NCBI RefSeq assembly: GCF_000330505.1
Contig: NW_004443770.1
Span: forward strand, 385,099-449,098
Source: Entamoeba invadens IP1
Taxonomy: Eukaryota > Evosea > Mastigamoebida > Endamoebidae
Direction: 5' to 3'
DNA: 64,000 nucleotides
Part shown: piece by piece, positions 39,295 through 50,170 of the stretch
Layout of the letters: each line of letters starts with the position of its first letter
How positions within the stretch are numbered: the first letter of the stretch is position 1
Program-made: the position numbers and the translations under genes
The notes under the pieces: model-generated
The model's input: only the letters and a program-made list of their open reading frames with translations
What the model was told of the DNA's origin: nothing
Database searches by the model: none

Positions 39295-41940
39295 TCAGTC
39301 AAATCTCTTTCGCGACAGCACATTAAGTGTCATCTGGTTATCTCCGTTGATGAATAAGTCGACGTGTTTGGGTTCAGTCAGGATTTGTCGAATTTGGTTT
39401 CTTTCCAGTGGTGATTTGTTTTGGACAAATTGTTCGAGTAAGAAATTCAGTTTGTTTTGTTCTTCCATTTCTTTTGTTTTGCTTGACAAGTATTTAATAC
39501 TCAACACTGTCGAGAAGATATCTGGAATGCTCATATAGAATTCCACCACATTCATAGCCTCTTCAAACCCTCTCTCAAAGCAGAACAACATGAAGTAATG
39601 TTCCCAAATAGTGTTATACACAACGTGCAAATAGCTTTTAGTCTTCTTTTCGTCGCAGACTTCTCCAAAGAGGTACTTCACGCAATTCATAAATTGTTCG
39701 TCGTTCGCGTTGAACCGTCCAAGAAACTCGCACAGCGTGTTATTCGCCTTCCCAAACTCCTCATTCGCAATCAAATACTTCAAATTCATTTTCATCGTCT
39801 CGATGTCGTCAACGTAATTCATGAACAACGAAATGTACTTCGATGGCTCGCAGACACGCACGGTGGAATAATATTTATACATCACTGGTAAGATCTCCGT
39901 GATCACCACCTTCCGCATACTATTATCAACTCGCATCACATCAAACAAGTACTTGAATTCCCCAGCATCAAACGACAATATCAAACTCGCAATTTTATTC
40001 ATCTCCGGCAGCGCTTCAAATTTCGGTATGATGTCACACTTGGTATGAAGTCCGTGGATCATAAACAAATAGTGCAAATACAACGTCAGTGGCGGGAATA
40101 TCTTCGTTCTAAACAACTGTAAAAAGACTTGCGAGATACTAATGGGATACACATTCCCAGGCATCACTAACTCAATCATCGGATTGATTAAAACACCACT
40201 CGAACGCAATTTCGCTTCACCTTGCAACTCAGGATAGATCTCCAACATGGGAATAAAGTACCGAATCGCATACAAGTGATTGCCAATCGTCTCGACAATC
40301 CCCGTATTCACATTTAACTTGATAAAGACGTCCCTCAAAAACACAAATTTCTCTTCAAACTCCTCCAACCCAACTTGAGTCAACTCTTCGTTGCTAATTA
40401 TTAACTCTTCAAACGCATTCTTCAGGTTGACATAATACTTTTGGAAGTAATCCGTGATCTTCTCAATCACCACGCGATTCTCAAAGTTCTTGTAATCATC
40501 TAATTCCTCCAAAATAGTCGCCGTATTGTCTGTGGTGATCAACATGTTTAGTGCATTGATAATGAAGTTGGTGTCATTCAACAACGGCAACTGAAATCCT
40601 TCTGCAAGACATCGGGCATACAACTCCTCACACCCAGTCAACCGCTTCCCAAACACCATTGGTGCTAACAGTCGTACACTCTGAATAAAGAGCTCAAACT
40701 TCTCACACGTCCTCACTAGCGATTTCCACTCGTTGTTCCCAATGACTTCGATGTAACTCGGTAACACTAATTGGTTGACTCCCTTCATGTATCTGTCGTA
40801 TACTCCAAACTCAAACCCACCCTCTTTCTCCTCTATCACATTGAGTGGCAGTTTCAGTTCAACTTTCTCTTCAAATTTGCTCTTCTCATTCCCCAAATAG
40901 TCGAAGCCGTAGCTCTCCACTTTGTGAGTGTATTTATTATATATAACTAGACTCACACACTCATCCAACTCCTCAAAGCACTTCGACCCAAGGTATCGCC
41001 CTCCTTCTATTGTCCACAACCCTTTATACATCAATCCATACGAGTCTACTGTAAAGAAAATGACGTCCGTTCGATTCTCTCCGTACAACACAATATTCAC
41101 ACAATCAAGAGGCGTTTCTCCTTCCTGTTTGACATACCGTAACACCTTTTGCACAGCAGAGTGCGTCGAGCATGACACTTGAATGGAGTAGATGAGCATT
41201 TGTTGGACCAAAGAATACTCAAAACAAACGCCATCATTTCCCCCAACAGTCACTCCAATATCTTCTCCATTGACTTTCACCTCCACAAACGTCCCAACAA
41301 AGTCATTCAAATAGAACACATTCGGAAACGGCTTTCTCCCCGAGTCCGACACCTCAACAAACGGATTTTGTCGGGTGACGTCCAAATTGCTTCTCCTGAA
41401 CGTCGAAAACGACACATCAAATAACACGGGGATATATTCCTTTGCAAGAAACTGTGGGAAACTCTCCTTCTCGACAAACCCCGACGATTTCATGATGAAG
41501 CATGGCACTTTCGCTAACTTCAACGCAAACGGGCGCGTCGAAATGATAAAAAAGAAGTCCTCAACACCCGCCAAGTTGACTGTGCTATACACTTTAGTGA
41601 CTCCTTCGCACAAGAATGTGATCAACTCAAACGTGTCGAGTGAGATGAGTCCAATGCAGTTCTCCATAACAACTATAACTCCACTCTTACCTACAGACTC
41701 AACAGCAACTGCATTGTGGATGACGGATGGACACCGGACTATCTGTTTCGGCTCCGATGATTCTTTGGTGTAAAAGTAGACGTCGGTGCCATTTGAAGTG
41801 TAATATGATTGGTTGTTGTTACAAAACCCGCTGACGGGACTCGACGGGTAACTATGTAAAGCAGATACACTGTTCTCGTAGTACACAACACTGCGGTTCA
41901 TTTCTTTGGGTTTTACAGTTGCAGTTTTTCTCTTTTCCAA
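39295..41940 (-). CDS. 881-aa scaffold protein, N-terminal beta-propeller plus alpha-solenoid; possible nucleoporin
   Basis: Single exon. Residues about 15-330 are beta-rich with WD/Nup-like blades (SGVIVVMENCIGLISLDTF, VGGNDGVCFEYSL); the rest is a helical solenoid. This order is found in Nup155/Nup133-type nucleoporins and in Vps18/41 or COPI-type coats. Phrases such as NDGVCFEYSLVQQM resemble the DGDLYELxY signature of Nup155/Nup170, which is why I favour a nucleoporin, but the match is weak. No RING or clathrin repeat signature was seen, which disfavours Vps18/41. Confidence 0.6.
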   Translation of the reverse strand: MEKRKTATVKPKEMNRSVVYYENSVSALHSYPSSPVSGFCNNNQSYYTSNGTDVYFYTKESSEPKQIVRCPSVIHNAVAVESVGKSGVIVVMENCIGLISLDTFELITFLCEGVTKVYSTVNLAGVEDFFFIISTRPFALKLAKVPCFIMKSSGFVEKESFPQFLAKEYIPVLFDVSFSTFRRSNLDVTRQNPFVEVSDSGRKPFPNVFYLNDFVGTFVEVKVNGEDIGVTVGGNDGVCFEYSLVQQMLIYSIQVSCSTHSAVQKVLRYVKQEGETPLDCVNIVLYGENRTDVIFFTVDSYGLMYKGLWTIEGGRYLGSKCFEELDECVSLVIYNKYTHKVESYGFDYLGNEKSKFEEKVELKLPLNVIEEKEGGFEFGVYDRYMKGVNQLVLPSYIEVIGNNEWKSLVRTCEKFELFIQSVRLLAPMVFGKRLTGCEELYARCLAEGFQLPLLNDTNFIINALNMLITTDNTATILEELDDYKNFENRVVIEKITDYFQKYYVNLKNAFEELIISNEELTQVGLEEFEEKFVFLRDVFIKLNVNTGIVETIGNHLYAIRYFIPMLEIYPELQGEAKLRSSGVLINPMIELVMPGNVYPISISQVFLQLFRTKIFPPLTLYLHYLFMIHGLHTKCDIIPKFEALPEMNKIASLILSFDAGEFKYLFDVMRVDNSMRKVVITEILPVMYKYYSTVRVCEPSKYISLFMNYVDDIETMKMNLKYLIANEEFGKANNTLCEFLGRFNANDEQFMNCVKYLFGEVCDEKKTKSYLHVVYNTIWEHYFMLFCFERGFEEAMNVVEFYMSIPDIFSTVLSIKYLSSKTKEMEEQNKLNFLLEQFVQNKSPLERNQIRQILTEPKHVDLFINGDNQMTLNVLSRKRFD

Positions 41941-42237
41941 TCCAACGCGAGTTATAGTTCATTCTGGTTCTTTTAACTAGATGAATGTCACATTTTAATA
42001 AAATGAATTTAACTCTTACTACCTTTTTATTATTAAGTAATGTATAATTAAATGTTAATTATTTTTCTTTTTTTTGACAGAAAAATAAAAGAGACTAAAT
42101 TGGACTTTCATTGAGTAAAAATTTGACTTAATGTTTTAATTGTTTTATTAATAAAAATAGAACATTGTGATAGTAAAAAAATGAACACAAAATAGTAAAA
42201 AATTACAAAAAGGGCGCAAAAATACAGGAAGACTCAA

Positions 42238-43137
42238 TCAGACCAACTCAACATTTAAGTCCTCTTTACTGACAAAGTCAAATGGATTTTTCTCTTTACG
42301 TATCTCTTTCGTCTCAATGAAATTCTTCTCCTGCATTGGCGTGAACGCAGACATCGATCCGTTTATGATCTTCGCAAATGAACTTTCATCAAAAGGTATC
42401 TCCACGTGGTCGTCTTTTGCCAGCTCTTGTTTACACCCCTCTACCAGGCTTAAATATTCCGTCTTTCTAACATAAGTAATCGCCTTATCATTTTGCTCAG
42501 GAAGATTGCAATCTCCCAAATTTATAACGGACGTTTTTTGTAAGTTTTTAAAAGCATTGGATAAGAATTTGTGGACCGCGCAACCCACTGATTTTTCAGC
42601 TTCTTCTCGTTTGACGTGGACGATCTCATTTTTGAGATTCACAATTGGAAGCTTCTCGAGCCTTTCACTGGAAAGACGAAAGCCCTCTTGGGCTTTTTTT
42701 GTACAAACAGTTTTTGTGTCTTTTGCGATGATTTCCCGATTTTTTAGCGTGAAATTGAACAAATGAAGGAGCAAAATCTGATTTGATCTTGTTCTCTCAC
42801 TTCCAGAAAGAGAGGAGTTATCAGTGGCTTTTTTTGGGATGGGGTATCCTTTCTGATTGAAGACCAGTTCGGACTTTTTATCAATCTCATAACTCATTGT
42901 CTCATCAAAAATGATATCACCAGATTTGTCAGTGATTTTTTCGACAGCAAAAAACTCGAGCATTTTCTTCGGCCGCCTTTTTGAGTTTCCAATCAAAAAA
43001 TTCCAGTCTAATTTTTTAATTAATACATCGATGCACGCACAAAGATAACAATATAGACTATTCGTCGCGTTCCGACGAATCTTAGCCTCGCGCGAAAGCT
43101 TCTTCTCCGAAAATTCCATCGGAATTAGTTTTGTCAT
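42238..43137 (-). CDS. Hypothetical protein, 299 aa, basic N-terminus
   Basis: Single exon with coding-like composition. A basic N-terminal region (SREAKIRRNATNS, GNSKRRPKKM) could be nuclear-targeting. Two paired cysteines occur in YCYLCACID. A central region and an acidic C-terminus show no recognised domain. Only intergenic AT-rich DNA lies on each side. Confidence 0.65.
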   Translation of the reverse strand: MTKLIPMEFSEKKLSREAKIRRNATNSLYCYLCACIDVLIKKLDWNFLIGNSKRRPKKMLEFFAVEKITDKSGDIIFDETMSYEIDKKSELVFNQKGYPIPKKATDNSSLSGSERTRSNQILLLHLFNFTLKNREIIAKDTKTVCTKKAQEGFRLSSERLEKLPIVNLKNEIVHVKREEAEKSVGCAVHKFLSNAFKNLQKTSVINLGDCNLPEQNDKAITYVRKTEYLSLVEGCKQELAKDDHVEIPFDESSFAKIINGSMSAFTPMQEKNFIETKEIRKEKNPFDFVSKEDLNVELV

Positions 43138-43689
43138 TTTTTGACACCTTTGTTTTCAAGTTCCTTCTTTCTATTTTGATAATTGAATGATTTTCTTCTT
43201 CGAGGCATTCTGACATTTAATATACAAGTTTGTTTTCTTTTCTTTTAATTTCTCTCTTAATTATTTTCTCTGTTTTTTATGAAAGGGTTTTTGCTCAGAG
43301 GTGTTTGTTATTGTCATTGTTTAATTATAATTTTTTCAATCTTCCACAATTCACACTATTTCACTTTTTACTATTAATCAGTTATTAATTAACTATTATT
43401 TACAAATCTTAAAAATGTTACTATAATAAACTTAACATTTTTTATACACTTTTTTTCTCGAATAAATTCTTTTTAATTGAGAAACCCTGCTTGTTCGTCT
43501 TTTTAACCTTTTCACTATAATAACCAGAGAAGAAATCAAATCAATCGAACATAATTATTTATAATAAAAACATATAAATAGAATTCTCCCAAAAAGTCCC
43601 ATACATTCCACAGCAACCGCCTAAAAAATGAAAAGCAGAAGTAAAAAAACTGGATAAAAGGAAACAAAACTAATAATTACAAACAGGGA
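43138..43689. other. AT-rich divergent intergenic region
   Basis: Separates two divergently oriented genes; no repeats or small genes seen. Confidence 0.4.
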
Positions 43690-43994
43690 ATGTCTTGGAA
43701 ATGTGCGTTATGTGGTTTGTGATTTTTTTCAGAGTGAATGAAAACTGAGAGATAGGAAAATCTGTGTATTTTGCAGAACGAAAACAGGCAGAAGGAAAGG
43801 ATTGGCACAACATCTGCTTCAACAAATATTACAAAAAAAAGAAAGAGGAGGAGAGTCAAACACTGTTCGGCCATTATAACGGGACAAAACAATCATCTTC
43901 AGCCTCGTCACAGACTAAGACGTGCCCAGAGTGCTCAGCAATAGTCGATACTCAAATACGATTCTGTACGTCTTGTGGATATAAGTTCGAATAA
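43690..43994 (+). CDS. 87-aa protein: first half of a LIM domain plus C-terminal zinc ribbon; two exons
   Basis: Exons 43690-43714 and 43756-43994, 41-nt intron (GTTTGT...GATAG). The splice creates MSWKCALC + GKSVYFAERKQ, the start of a LIM domain (CxxCGKxVYFAE...WHNICF). Its first zinc site is complete (C..C...H..C), but the second LIM zinc finger is missing. A Lys-rich and Ser-rich linker leads to a separate rubredoxin-like ribbon TCPECSAIVDTQIRFCTSCG. The intron supports that this is a genuine gene. Small adaptor is the likely role. A GTTTGT donor only 25 bases after the ATG is typical for this genome. Confidence 0.8.
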
Positions 43995-44720
43995 CCTTAG
44001 GCGCAGTTACTCTTCTCTTCATTTATTTGTTCCTTTATTTTCTATTCTGTATTATACTTTTATCAATGTTTTACTATTGGTGTTTAATACTTCTTTCCCA
44101 TAAGAACAACGATAATAACTTGGTTTCTTTCTCTTTCGTAAATGGTGACAAGATTTATGACTTTCCGCCTTTTCAATCAGAATTAATCAAATTTGCGTTT
44201 TTGCATTTTTTTGTGAATTTGTGAGATGCAAATAATAAAAAACGTATATTTTATTATTTAAGAAATAGTAAAAGACTTCGTTATTTATAAACTCATTTCT
44301 CGGGTTTCTAATGTCTTTTTGTACATGAGTCAATTCGTGGAAATCATAGTGCAAATCTTCATAATTGGTAAATACATAAAATTTAGAATGTGTTTTGTAT
44401 TTTAATAATTCAAATCAACTTTAATTGGGGAAAATACTATTTAATTACTATAAAGTTATTATAACTACCCAATTTTCATTTTTTTATACATTTCTATTTT
44501 TACATGTAATAATAAAAATACTTCATTAAAAACATTTTAAATAACATTTAAGTTTGTTTAGAAAAAATGTATTATAATTTATAAAAAATAATTAATAATA
44601 ATTAATAATACATTATTTATTACAAATAAAATGATAGTAAAGAACAAATAGTATAATAATAAATTTAATTACCATTCAATTATAGGAATTGTTTTTCATG
44701 AGTAATTCAGTTGGTTTTAA
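43995..44720. other. AT-rich intergenic region
   Basis: A 65-codon plus-strand frame at 44027-44224 is hydrophobic, T-rich and not credible. No repeat found. Confidence 0.4.
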
Positions 44721-47700
44721 ATGACAATGAACTTCAAACACCAAACGATGAAAAATGTGATTGAAGTGATGCAAAATGTTATTCAGTTGACGAGGAAACA
44801 ATTAGTAGAAGATGGTGAAATGAAAGTATGGAACGTGACGCTCAATTACCTTCAATTAGGACGACAGAACTATTTCATACTCCGCTTTCCTCCGGACTTC
44901 TTTACTGATATAAAAATCTATCGAGTACACTCTGAAGTGTTACAAACCCTAGAACTCGACTTAAGTCCCGTCAACGCAACACTCATGCCAAGTTCCCCAT
45001 ATTACAAGTTCAATATTTTCCCACGAAAAGTTGGGTCTGAGACGATAGCAGTGTATGTGAAAGCGAATGGGAAAGTCGATGTTTTGTATCGAGTCGACCT
45101 CAAATGCATCGCTTCGCCAAATGGGATTTTCATCGACGCAGATTCAAAGGATTTGAAAGTGTATGAACAAATAACGAATGGGGCAGAGGGGAATATTTAT
45201 CGCGCGTGTTACTTGTCGCACCGAACCGTAGTGAAGGAATATAAGACTGAAGAGTACTCGAAAGAGGCGGAGTTGTTGCAACAGCTGCACCACCCCAATA
45301 TCATCACGTTGTGGGCAATGTTCTATAAGAACACCCATCTCAATTTAGTGATCGAAGAAGCGTCTTTCTCGTTAGATAAAGTGTACGCCGATATCCCCAA
45401 TTGTACTCTCTTTACCATTTTAAGAGACGTCGCCTCTGCACTTTCCTTCATCCACTCACAACAAATCGTTCATCGCGACGTCAAACCACAGAACATCCTA
45501 GTGATGAGTCTCGACAAGGAAAAATGTTCAGCGAAGTTAGCGGACTTTGGTTTGGCTTGGGTCATCGGTAACCACAAGATCAATTGCAAGTGTGAAGGAA
45601 CCCCCTTTTTCATGGCACCGGAACTCCTCTTAGAAAATGGAGTTGTTTCAACTCGGGCAGACACCTACTCCTTCGGTCGAACTATTCAGTTGGCCTATTC
45701 CCGAATATCACTTGAGCAGGCAGTGACTTCTCTCCCCAAGACACTCTGTTTTGGTGTTGTGAAGGACGATTTTGTCAAGACTTTTGTGATGAAGTGTTGT
45801 GAGGACACCCCAACCGATCGACTCACCGACGACGAGGTCTATAACCGGTGTGAGATATGCATCAAGCGAAGTAAAAACGAGGAGCTTCTTATTAAACGAG
45901 CGAATTACAAATATGACTTTGGTGCCATCAACACAATTGAGAGTCTTAAAATGATCATCAAGTCATTACAGTCCGATGGCCTAAATGACTTGGCATTTGA
46001 AATATTGGTGGGAACTTCTGATGGGAAGGACGTTCGGAAGAAAGTCGAGAAATTGAAAGCGAGTGTGAAGTGCAAGATTCCTCCTCGGAGTGGTCAAGAG
46101 GAATATTTGATAGGTGAGTATTACCGTTCAATTGAAGATTACAAAACAGCTCACATCTATTACATGAAAGGAGGAAAGAAAGGTGATGCGTACTGTAAGT
46201 TTCGGATCTATGAAGAGTTGAAGAAGTTGTGTAGCGATTTGGAGACAAAGACGTCTGCAGAGGATCTCGAGCTCAAAACAGTCCTTTCCTTCTTTGCTTT
46301 CCAACTTCCTGTTGTTGGGCAGATCTTCAGTAAATGTTCGACGCCAAAATCGTTCAACGTCCAAACGAGTGTGAGTGCAAAGATGATGTTTGAGATGATT
46401 TATTTGTTCTGTGGCATATCAAGTGCTGTCGATGCTGAGATTGGGAAGTGGGAGATCTGTGGGAAAGGGACGCAGTCGAATTTCATTAATGGGTTGATTC
46501 TCCTCAAAAACAATCAAGTTGAGTATGAGAAGTACAGTTCGTTATATTCTCTTCTTACCACTCCAACGCAACCGTCAAAGTCCGTCGATGAATTCTCAAG
46601 TGTTGAAGAGCAGAACATCTATTGCATCAACGTGTTAAGTCACTTCTACAAAGACGTCGCCGACAGTGAAGAACGTCGTGTTGTGCAGTTCATGAGAACG
46701 GGGACGAGCCTCCAGCAGTTGAACTTGTCGCTGTACCAACTGTCGAAAGAACGAAGTTCATTGTACGCCGTGAAGAAGATAATTGAGTTAGCTCTTATGG
46801 GGTGTGGCGCTTCGTGTGTAGCTCTTTACGAGGTGTTAAATACCCCCGAGATGGTACAAGCGTATGCAGCGGCAATCGATGATGTCATGTCGGTGAATGA
46901 TCTTCTTGATGTTTTCGAAAGTCCTTCCAAACCCGCGGAAATGCCTTCTGAGCGTGTTATAGGGAAGACACCCAGTAATTTTGTGAAGCGTCCCAAACAC
47001 TCAGTACCATTGAAAAGTCTTCTTTTTAGTCATAAAGTCTATTGGCTACTTAGAGGCGCCACTTTACTTCAAATGGAAGCTATTGAGAGCTTGGCGGAAG
47101 TGGTATTGGAGTTGGTGAGTACGTCTCGAACACGACAAGGGCAGGTTGCCTTGTGTAATTGTCTTGGACTGATTAAATTTAGTTCAGAGTTGGGACGAAA
47201 AAAGTCACAAATGTTGGAAGCGCGATGTCTCTGTAAAATGGGGAGAAATAAAGAAGGGTGGGAGATTATGAGGCGTTTAGTCGAAGAGAATTACGAGGAC
47301 GTTTTTATTGACTTTTTTAATGAGATGAAAAAAGAGCAAAATTATGAGGAGATGGAACTGGTCGCTAAAAAGGCCAATCAATCGGGAAATTCCAGCGAAA
47401 CGTTTCAACTTAACGAGGTCGAAACGAAAGCGCGGAACGTGTATCTTCTTATCAAAACGTATGCAGCCACGTTGGACCAACAAATCAAGACGTTTGCACA
47501 GAATAGCGAAACACACAAAAACGAAAATCAAAGTTGCCTCAAAGAGTTGCACGACCGAAAACGAATTTTTATGGAGATGATGAGTGAAGACAAAATGACA
47601 GACAAAATCTCTAAGGCATTGGGTTTCGCCCAAACAATGTTAAGCCTCAAAGTGTATGAGAGAAAAGATATTGAGGTCACGATTCACGTGTTACGATATT

Positions 47701-47885
47701 TATCGTTTTTGGGATCCAAAAATGCTAACAGTATTGTCATGAGGATTTTGGGAGGAAATGTGATGAGTCCCATGGAAAGTGAAATCTGCAAGGTTTTCGA
47801 AAAAGAGTGCAAAACGAAACCAACACAACAATGGTGTAACGCACCAATCCCAAAATCAAAAAGTGCAGATACAAATGTGATTTGA
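44721..47885 (+). CDS. 1054-aa protein kinase with Ig/MSP-like N-terminal module and Sel1/TPR-like helical C-terminus
   Basis: Residues about 1-140 are beta-rich, similar in pattern to the module before kinases in Entamoeba transmembrane kinases. Kinase domain 147-400: glycine-loop-like NGAEGNIY, VVKEYK (Lys), catalytic loop HRDVKPQNIL, DFGLAW, GTPFFMAPEL and RADTYSFGR. All catalytic residues are present, so it is probably active; the sequence is of the TKL/Ser-Thr type. There is no signal peptide or membrane segment, so it is cytosolic. Residues about 440-900 contain tandem helix pairs such as YYRSIEDYKTAHIYYMKGGKK, like Sel1 or TPR repeats. Single exon. Substrate unknown. Confidence 0.9.
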   Translation: MTMNFKHQTMKNVIEVMQNVIQLTRKQLVEDGEMKVWNVTLNYLQLGRQNYFILRFPPDFFTDIKIYRVHSEVLQTLELDLSPVNATLMPSSPYYKFNIFPRKVGSETIAVYVKANGKVDVLYRVDLKCIASPNGIFIDADSKDLKVYEQITNGAEGNIYRACYLSHRTVVKEYKTEEYSKEAELLQQLHHPNIITLWAMFYKNTHLNLVIEEASFSLDKVYADIPNCTLFTILRDVASALSFIHSQQIVHRDVKPQNILVMSLDKEKCSAKLADFGLAWVIGNHKINCKCEGTPFFMAPELLLENGVVSTRADTYSFGRTIQLAYSRISLEQAVTSLPKTLCFGVVKDDFVKTFVMKCCEDTPTDRLTDDEVYNRCEICIKRSKNEELLIKRANYKYDFGAINTIESLKMIIKSLQSDGLNDLAFEILVGTSDGKDVRKKVEKLKASVKCKIPPRSGQEEYLIGEYYRSIEDYKTAHIYYMKGGKKGDAYCKFRIYEELKKLCSDLETKTSAEDLELKTVLSFFAFQLPVVGQIFSKCSTPKSFNVQTSVSAKMMFEMIYLFCGISSAVDAEIGKWEICGKGTQSNFINGLILLKNNQVEYEKYSSLYSLLTTPTQPSKSVDEFSSVEEQNIYCINVLSHFYKDVADSEERRVVQFMRTGTSLQQLNLSLYQLSKERSSLYAVKKIIELALMGCGASCVALYEVLNTPEMVQAYAAAIDDVMSVNDLLDVFESPSKPAEMPSERVIGKTPSNFVKRPKHSVPLKSLLFSHKVYWLLRGATLLQMEAIESLAEVVLELVSTSRTRQGQVALCNCLGLIKFSSELGRKKSQMLEARCLCKMGRNKEGWEIMRRLVEENYEDVFIDFFNEMKKEQNYEEMELVAKKANQSGNSSETFQLNEVETKARNVYLLIKTYAATLDQQIKTFAQNSETHKNENQSCLKELHDRKRIFMEMMSEDKMTDKISKALGFAQTMLSLKVYERKDIEVTIHVLRYLSFLGSKNANSIVMRILGGNVMSPMESEICKVFEKECKTKPTQQWCNAPIPKSKSADTNVI

Positions 47886-48933
47886 TACTATTGATTGTTG
47901 TTTATATGTTTTAGTATACTTTATCAATAACTTCATAAATTATATGATATAATACATAAGGTATATGTTTTGTTCTACTCTTATGGCTGTTCGGCGACTT
48001 ATGATATTACTGGGAAGTCGGCGACTTTTTGAGTCCCTTCAAAAGTCGCCGACTTCTTTTAGAACTAAATAATTATTAGCTTTAATAAATTATATCATAT
48101 TCATTATAGTCTCAAAAATGTGTAAAAACACAATAGTTGTTATAATTTGTTATATTATAATCATATAAATATAATTTAAAAAATGATTTGAGAAGATATA
48201 ATTGGGACGGTATTTTTTCATTTCTTTTTTTAATAATAATTATATTAAATTTATATGGTTTATTTTTTTCAATATCTTTTACATGATAAATGGTATTTTG
48301 AATAGTTATTTAACTAAATATTTAGGTCAGCGACTTTTAAGACCACTGAAAAGTCGGCGATTTTCAAAGGGACTATAAAGTCGCCGAACAGCTATTAAAG
48401 TTTTTATCATTATATGGTCAATGTATAGTTTTAAATTAAGTACTATAATTTAATTGTTGTTAGATTATTGTTAATATATTAAACCATAATATAATGAAAT
48501 TATATTTGAAATATAGTTATATTTATAATAATTTGATAAACCATAAAATTTTATTATTAAAATATAGTAAAAATATTATATTACAATAAATTATATTCCA
48601 ATAAAAACAACTTGAGATAATTATAGTTTAAATTATATATAATTCAATATTAAATTGAGATTTAATGATTGAAAAGAAAAAGTTTTTATATAAAACATTT
48701 TTGTGAAAAGTTCATTTTCAATATTAATTAAATAAACAAATAGTTTAAGGTATTCAATAATAATTTAAAATTTTCATTGAAAATAGTTGGGTTATTTGCA
48801 ACGTTAAGATAATCGGGAAAAAAATCTGTGAATAACACGATATCTGAAGTATTCGTTATAAATTTTTATGGAATTAAATACTAAAATTATGTAAAACAAA
48901 AAACTAAATAGAACTATAAAAAAATTACAAATA
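47886..48933. other. Intergenic region containing a MITE
   Basis: A 407-bp MITE is at 47986-48392; the remaining bases are AT-rich and gene-free, ending at the promoter of the Myb gene. Confidence 0.5.
47986..48392. mobile_element. MITE with GCTGTTCGGCGACTT terminal inverted repeats and six palindromic TCGGCGA-type motifs
   Basis: GCTGTTCGGCGACTT at 47986-48000 and its exact reverse complement at 48378-48392 form the ends. Inside, the palindromic core AAGTCGSCGACTT recurs at about 48014-48028, 48041-48055, 48326-48336 (variant) and 48349-48364 (variant), giving each end a cluster of three motifs. No coding sequence. The flanks (TTATG and TATTA) do not settle the target-site duplication. Confidence 0.8.
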
Positions 48934-50170
48934 ATGTCAAGCAAAACGAGTCACAATTTAATTAAAAATGATACAGTCGGCAGGTGTGAGTGGACGAAAA
49001 ACGAACAACAAACTTTGGACGAGGAGCTCTTCAAGTTTGTTGTTATTTTACCGTGCGTAATTATTTGGTTATAACTGATATCAAGGATGCAACAGACAGG
49101 ACAACAGTTTGATGGGATAACATCGATTCTGAAAATATCAGGTAGGTTTCCGACAAAATCGATTCAGCAAATTACATCGCGGATTAAGTGGTGTCAGTTT
49201 CCCCCAAATTCCGTTTGTTAATTTTTTGTTTGTACTTTTCGACAAACATATCTTTAAGGTTTAATTAATCCATTTACACACAAATTCTTTTTAACTTTAA
49301 CGCTTAAACGTTTGTTCGTTCTGCCACTTTACATCTCAACATTTCACAAAAATCTCAGAATCACAGCGATGGAACGAACAAACATTTAAGTCATAAAGTT
49401 TGGAGGGATTTTGTGATGTGTTTTACAAATATTTCACACATATTAACGCACAGCGCCCCGTTTGGGATGAATACTGTCAAAATGAGGCCTTCTACCTCCA
49501 ACGAGCAGAACAACAAACCCAACAACCGTGTTATAGTCCGAGGACTAAAGACGTATGTCTACCATCAACTACTCGCAGTGAGGCTTCTGGCTACAGGAGG
49601 AGACGCTACTCTGTGCAAGAGGAGGGAGGAACCGAGTCACAGTTCCGACCAAACGAATTCCAACAAACAACGTATTCCCAACCACTACAAAACGTTAAAA
49701 GTTCAATCATGATCGGAACGAACAACTCTAGATCGCCAAGGGTGTACCGCCCACACAGTCCAGTCACATTTTCGGTTATGCAAAATACAATGGCTAACCA
49801 ACAGTCAAATTTACACAAGTTGGTCGAGGACAACGAAATTATATTGACAGAGTTGGAAAGACAGGCAAACTCCCCAACAGCCACGGTGGACACTGCCGCG
49901 ATCTTGCGGTTTATCGAAAACGCAAATGCGATGATTGTTCAGTCGAAGATTTTTGTTCAAAACACACTTCCATTTTTTGCAAAAAAGTTGGAGATACCGT
50001 CTGAACTGACAAGTAACATCTTCCCATTTATTCAATCCGACTCGGGATTGCAGTTTATAGCCGAAAGTAAAGCAAGTGGGGCATCGGGGAGAGGATTAAA
50101 AGCAATGAGTTTGCCGGGTAGAGGTCCGTCCGCCATGTCGACATCGAATGGGTCGTTCCAGGGAATATGA
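48934..50170 (+). CDS. Plant-like Myb/SANT DNA-binding protein; at least three exons
   Basis: Exon 1 48934-49034, intron of 51 nt, exon 2 49086-49212 (GTTTGT donor after PPNS). They join in phase as VEWT-like CEWTKNEQQTLDEELFKF then QFDGITSILKISGRFPTKSIQQITSRIKWCQ, a SANT/Myb domain of the W..eE....e.L.kf...IA..LP.KT...V..R..W type seen in plant homeodomain-like Myb proteins. The final exon (frame to 50170) ends with HKLVEDNEIILTELERQ and FIENANAMIV..TLPFFAKKLEIPSEL, matching the LLEQN..I..NI..F...P.lm.q.pp.P.K.NEEL tail of the same plant family. The middle junction (49213 to about 49407 or 49458) is uncertain; a small extra exon near 49354 is possible. Confidence 0.75.

Noticed and set aside
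49413..49712. 99-codon frame overlapping the Myb gene
   Set aside because: The overlapping frame continues into the conserved C-terminal tail; this one does not. A small part near 49354-49392 could still be an exon.
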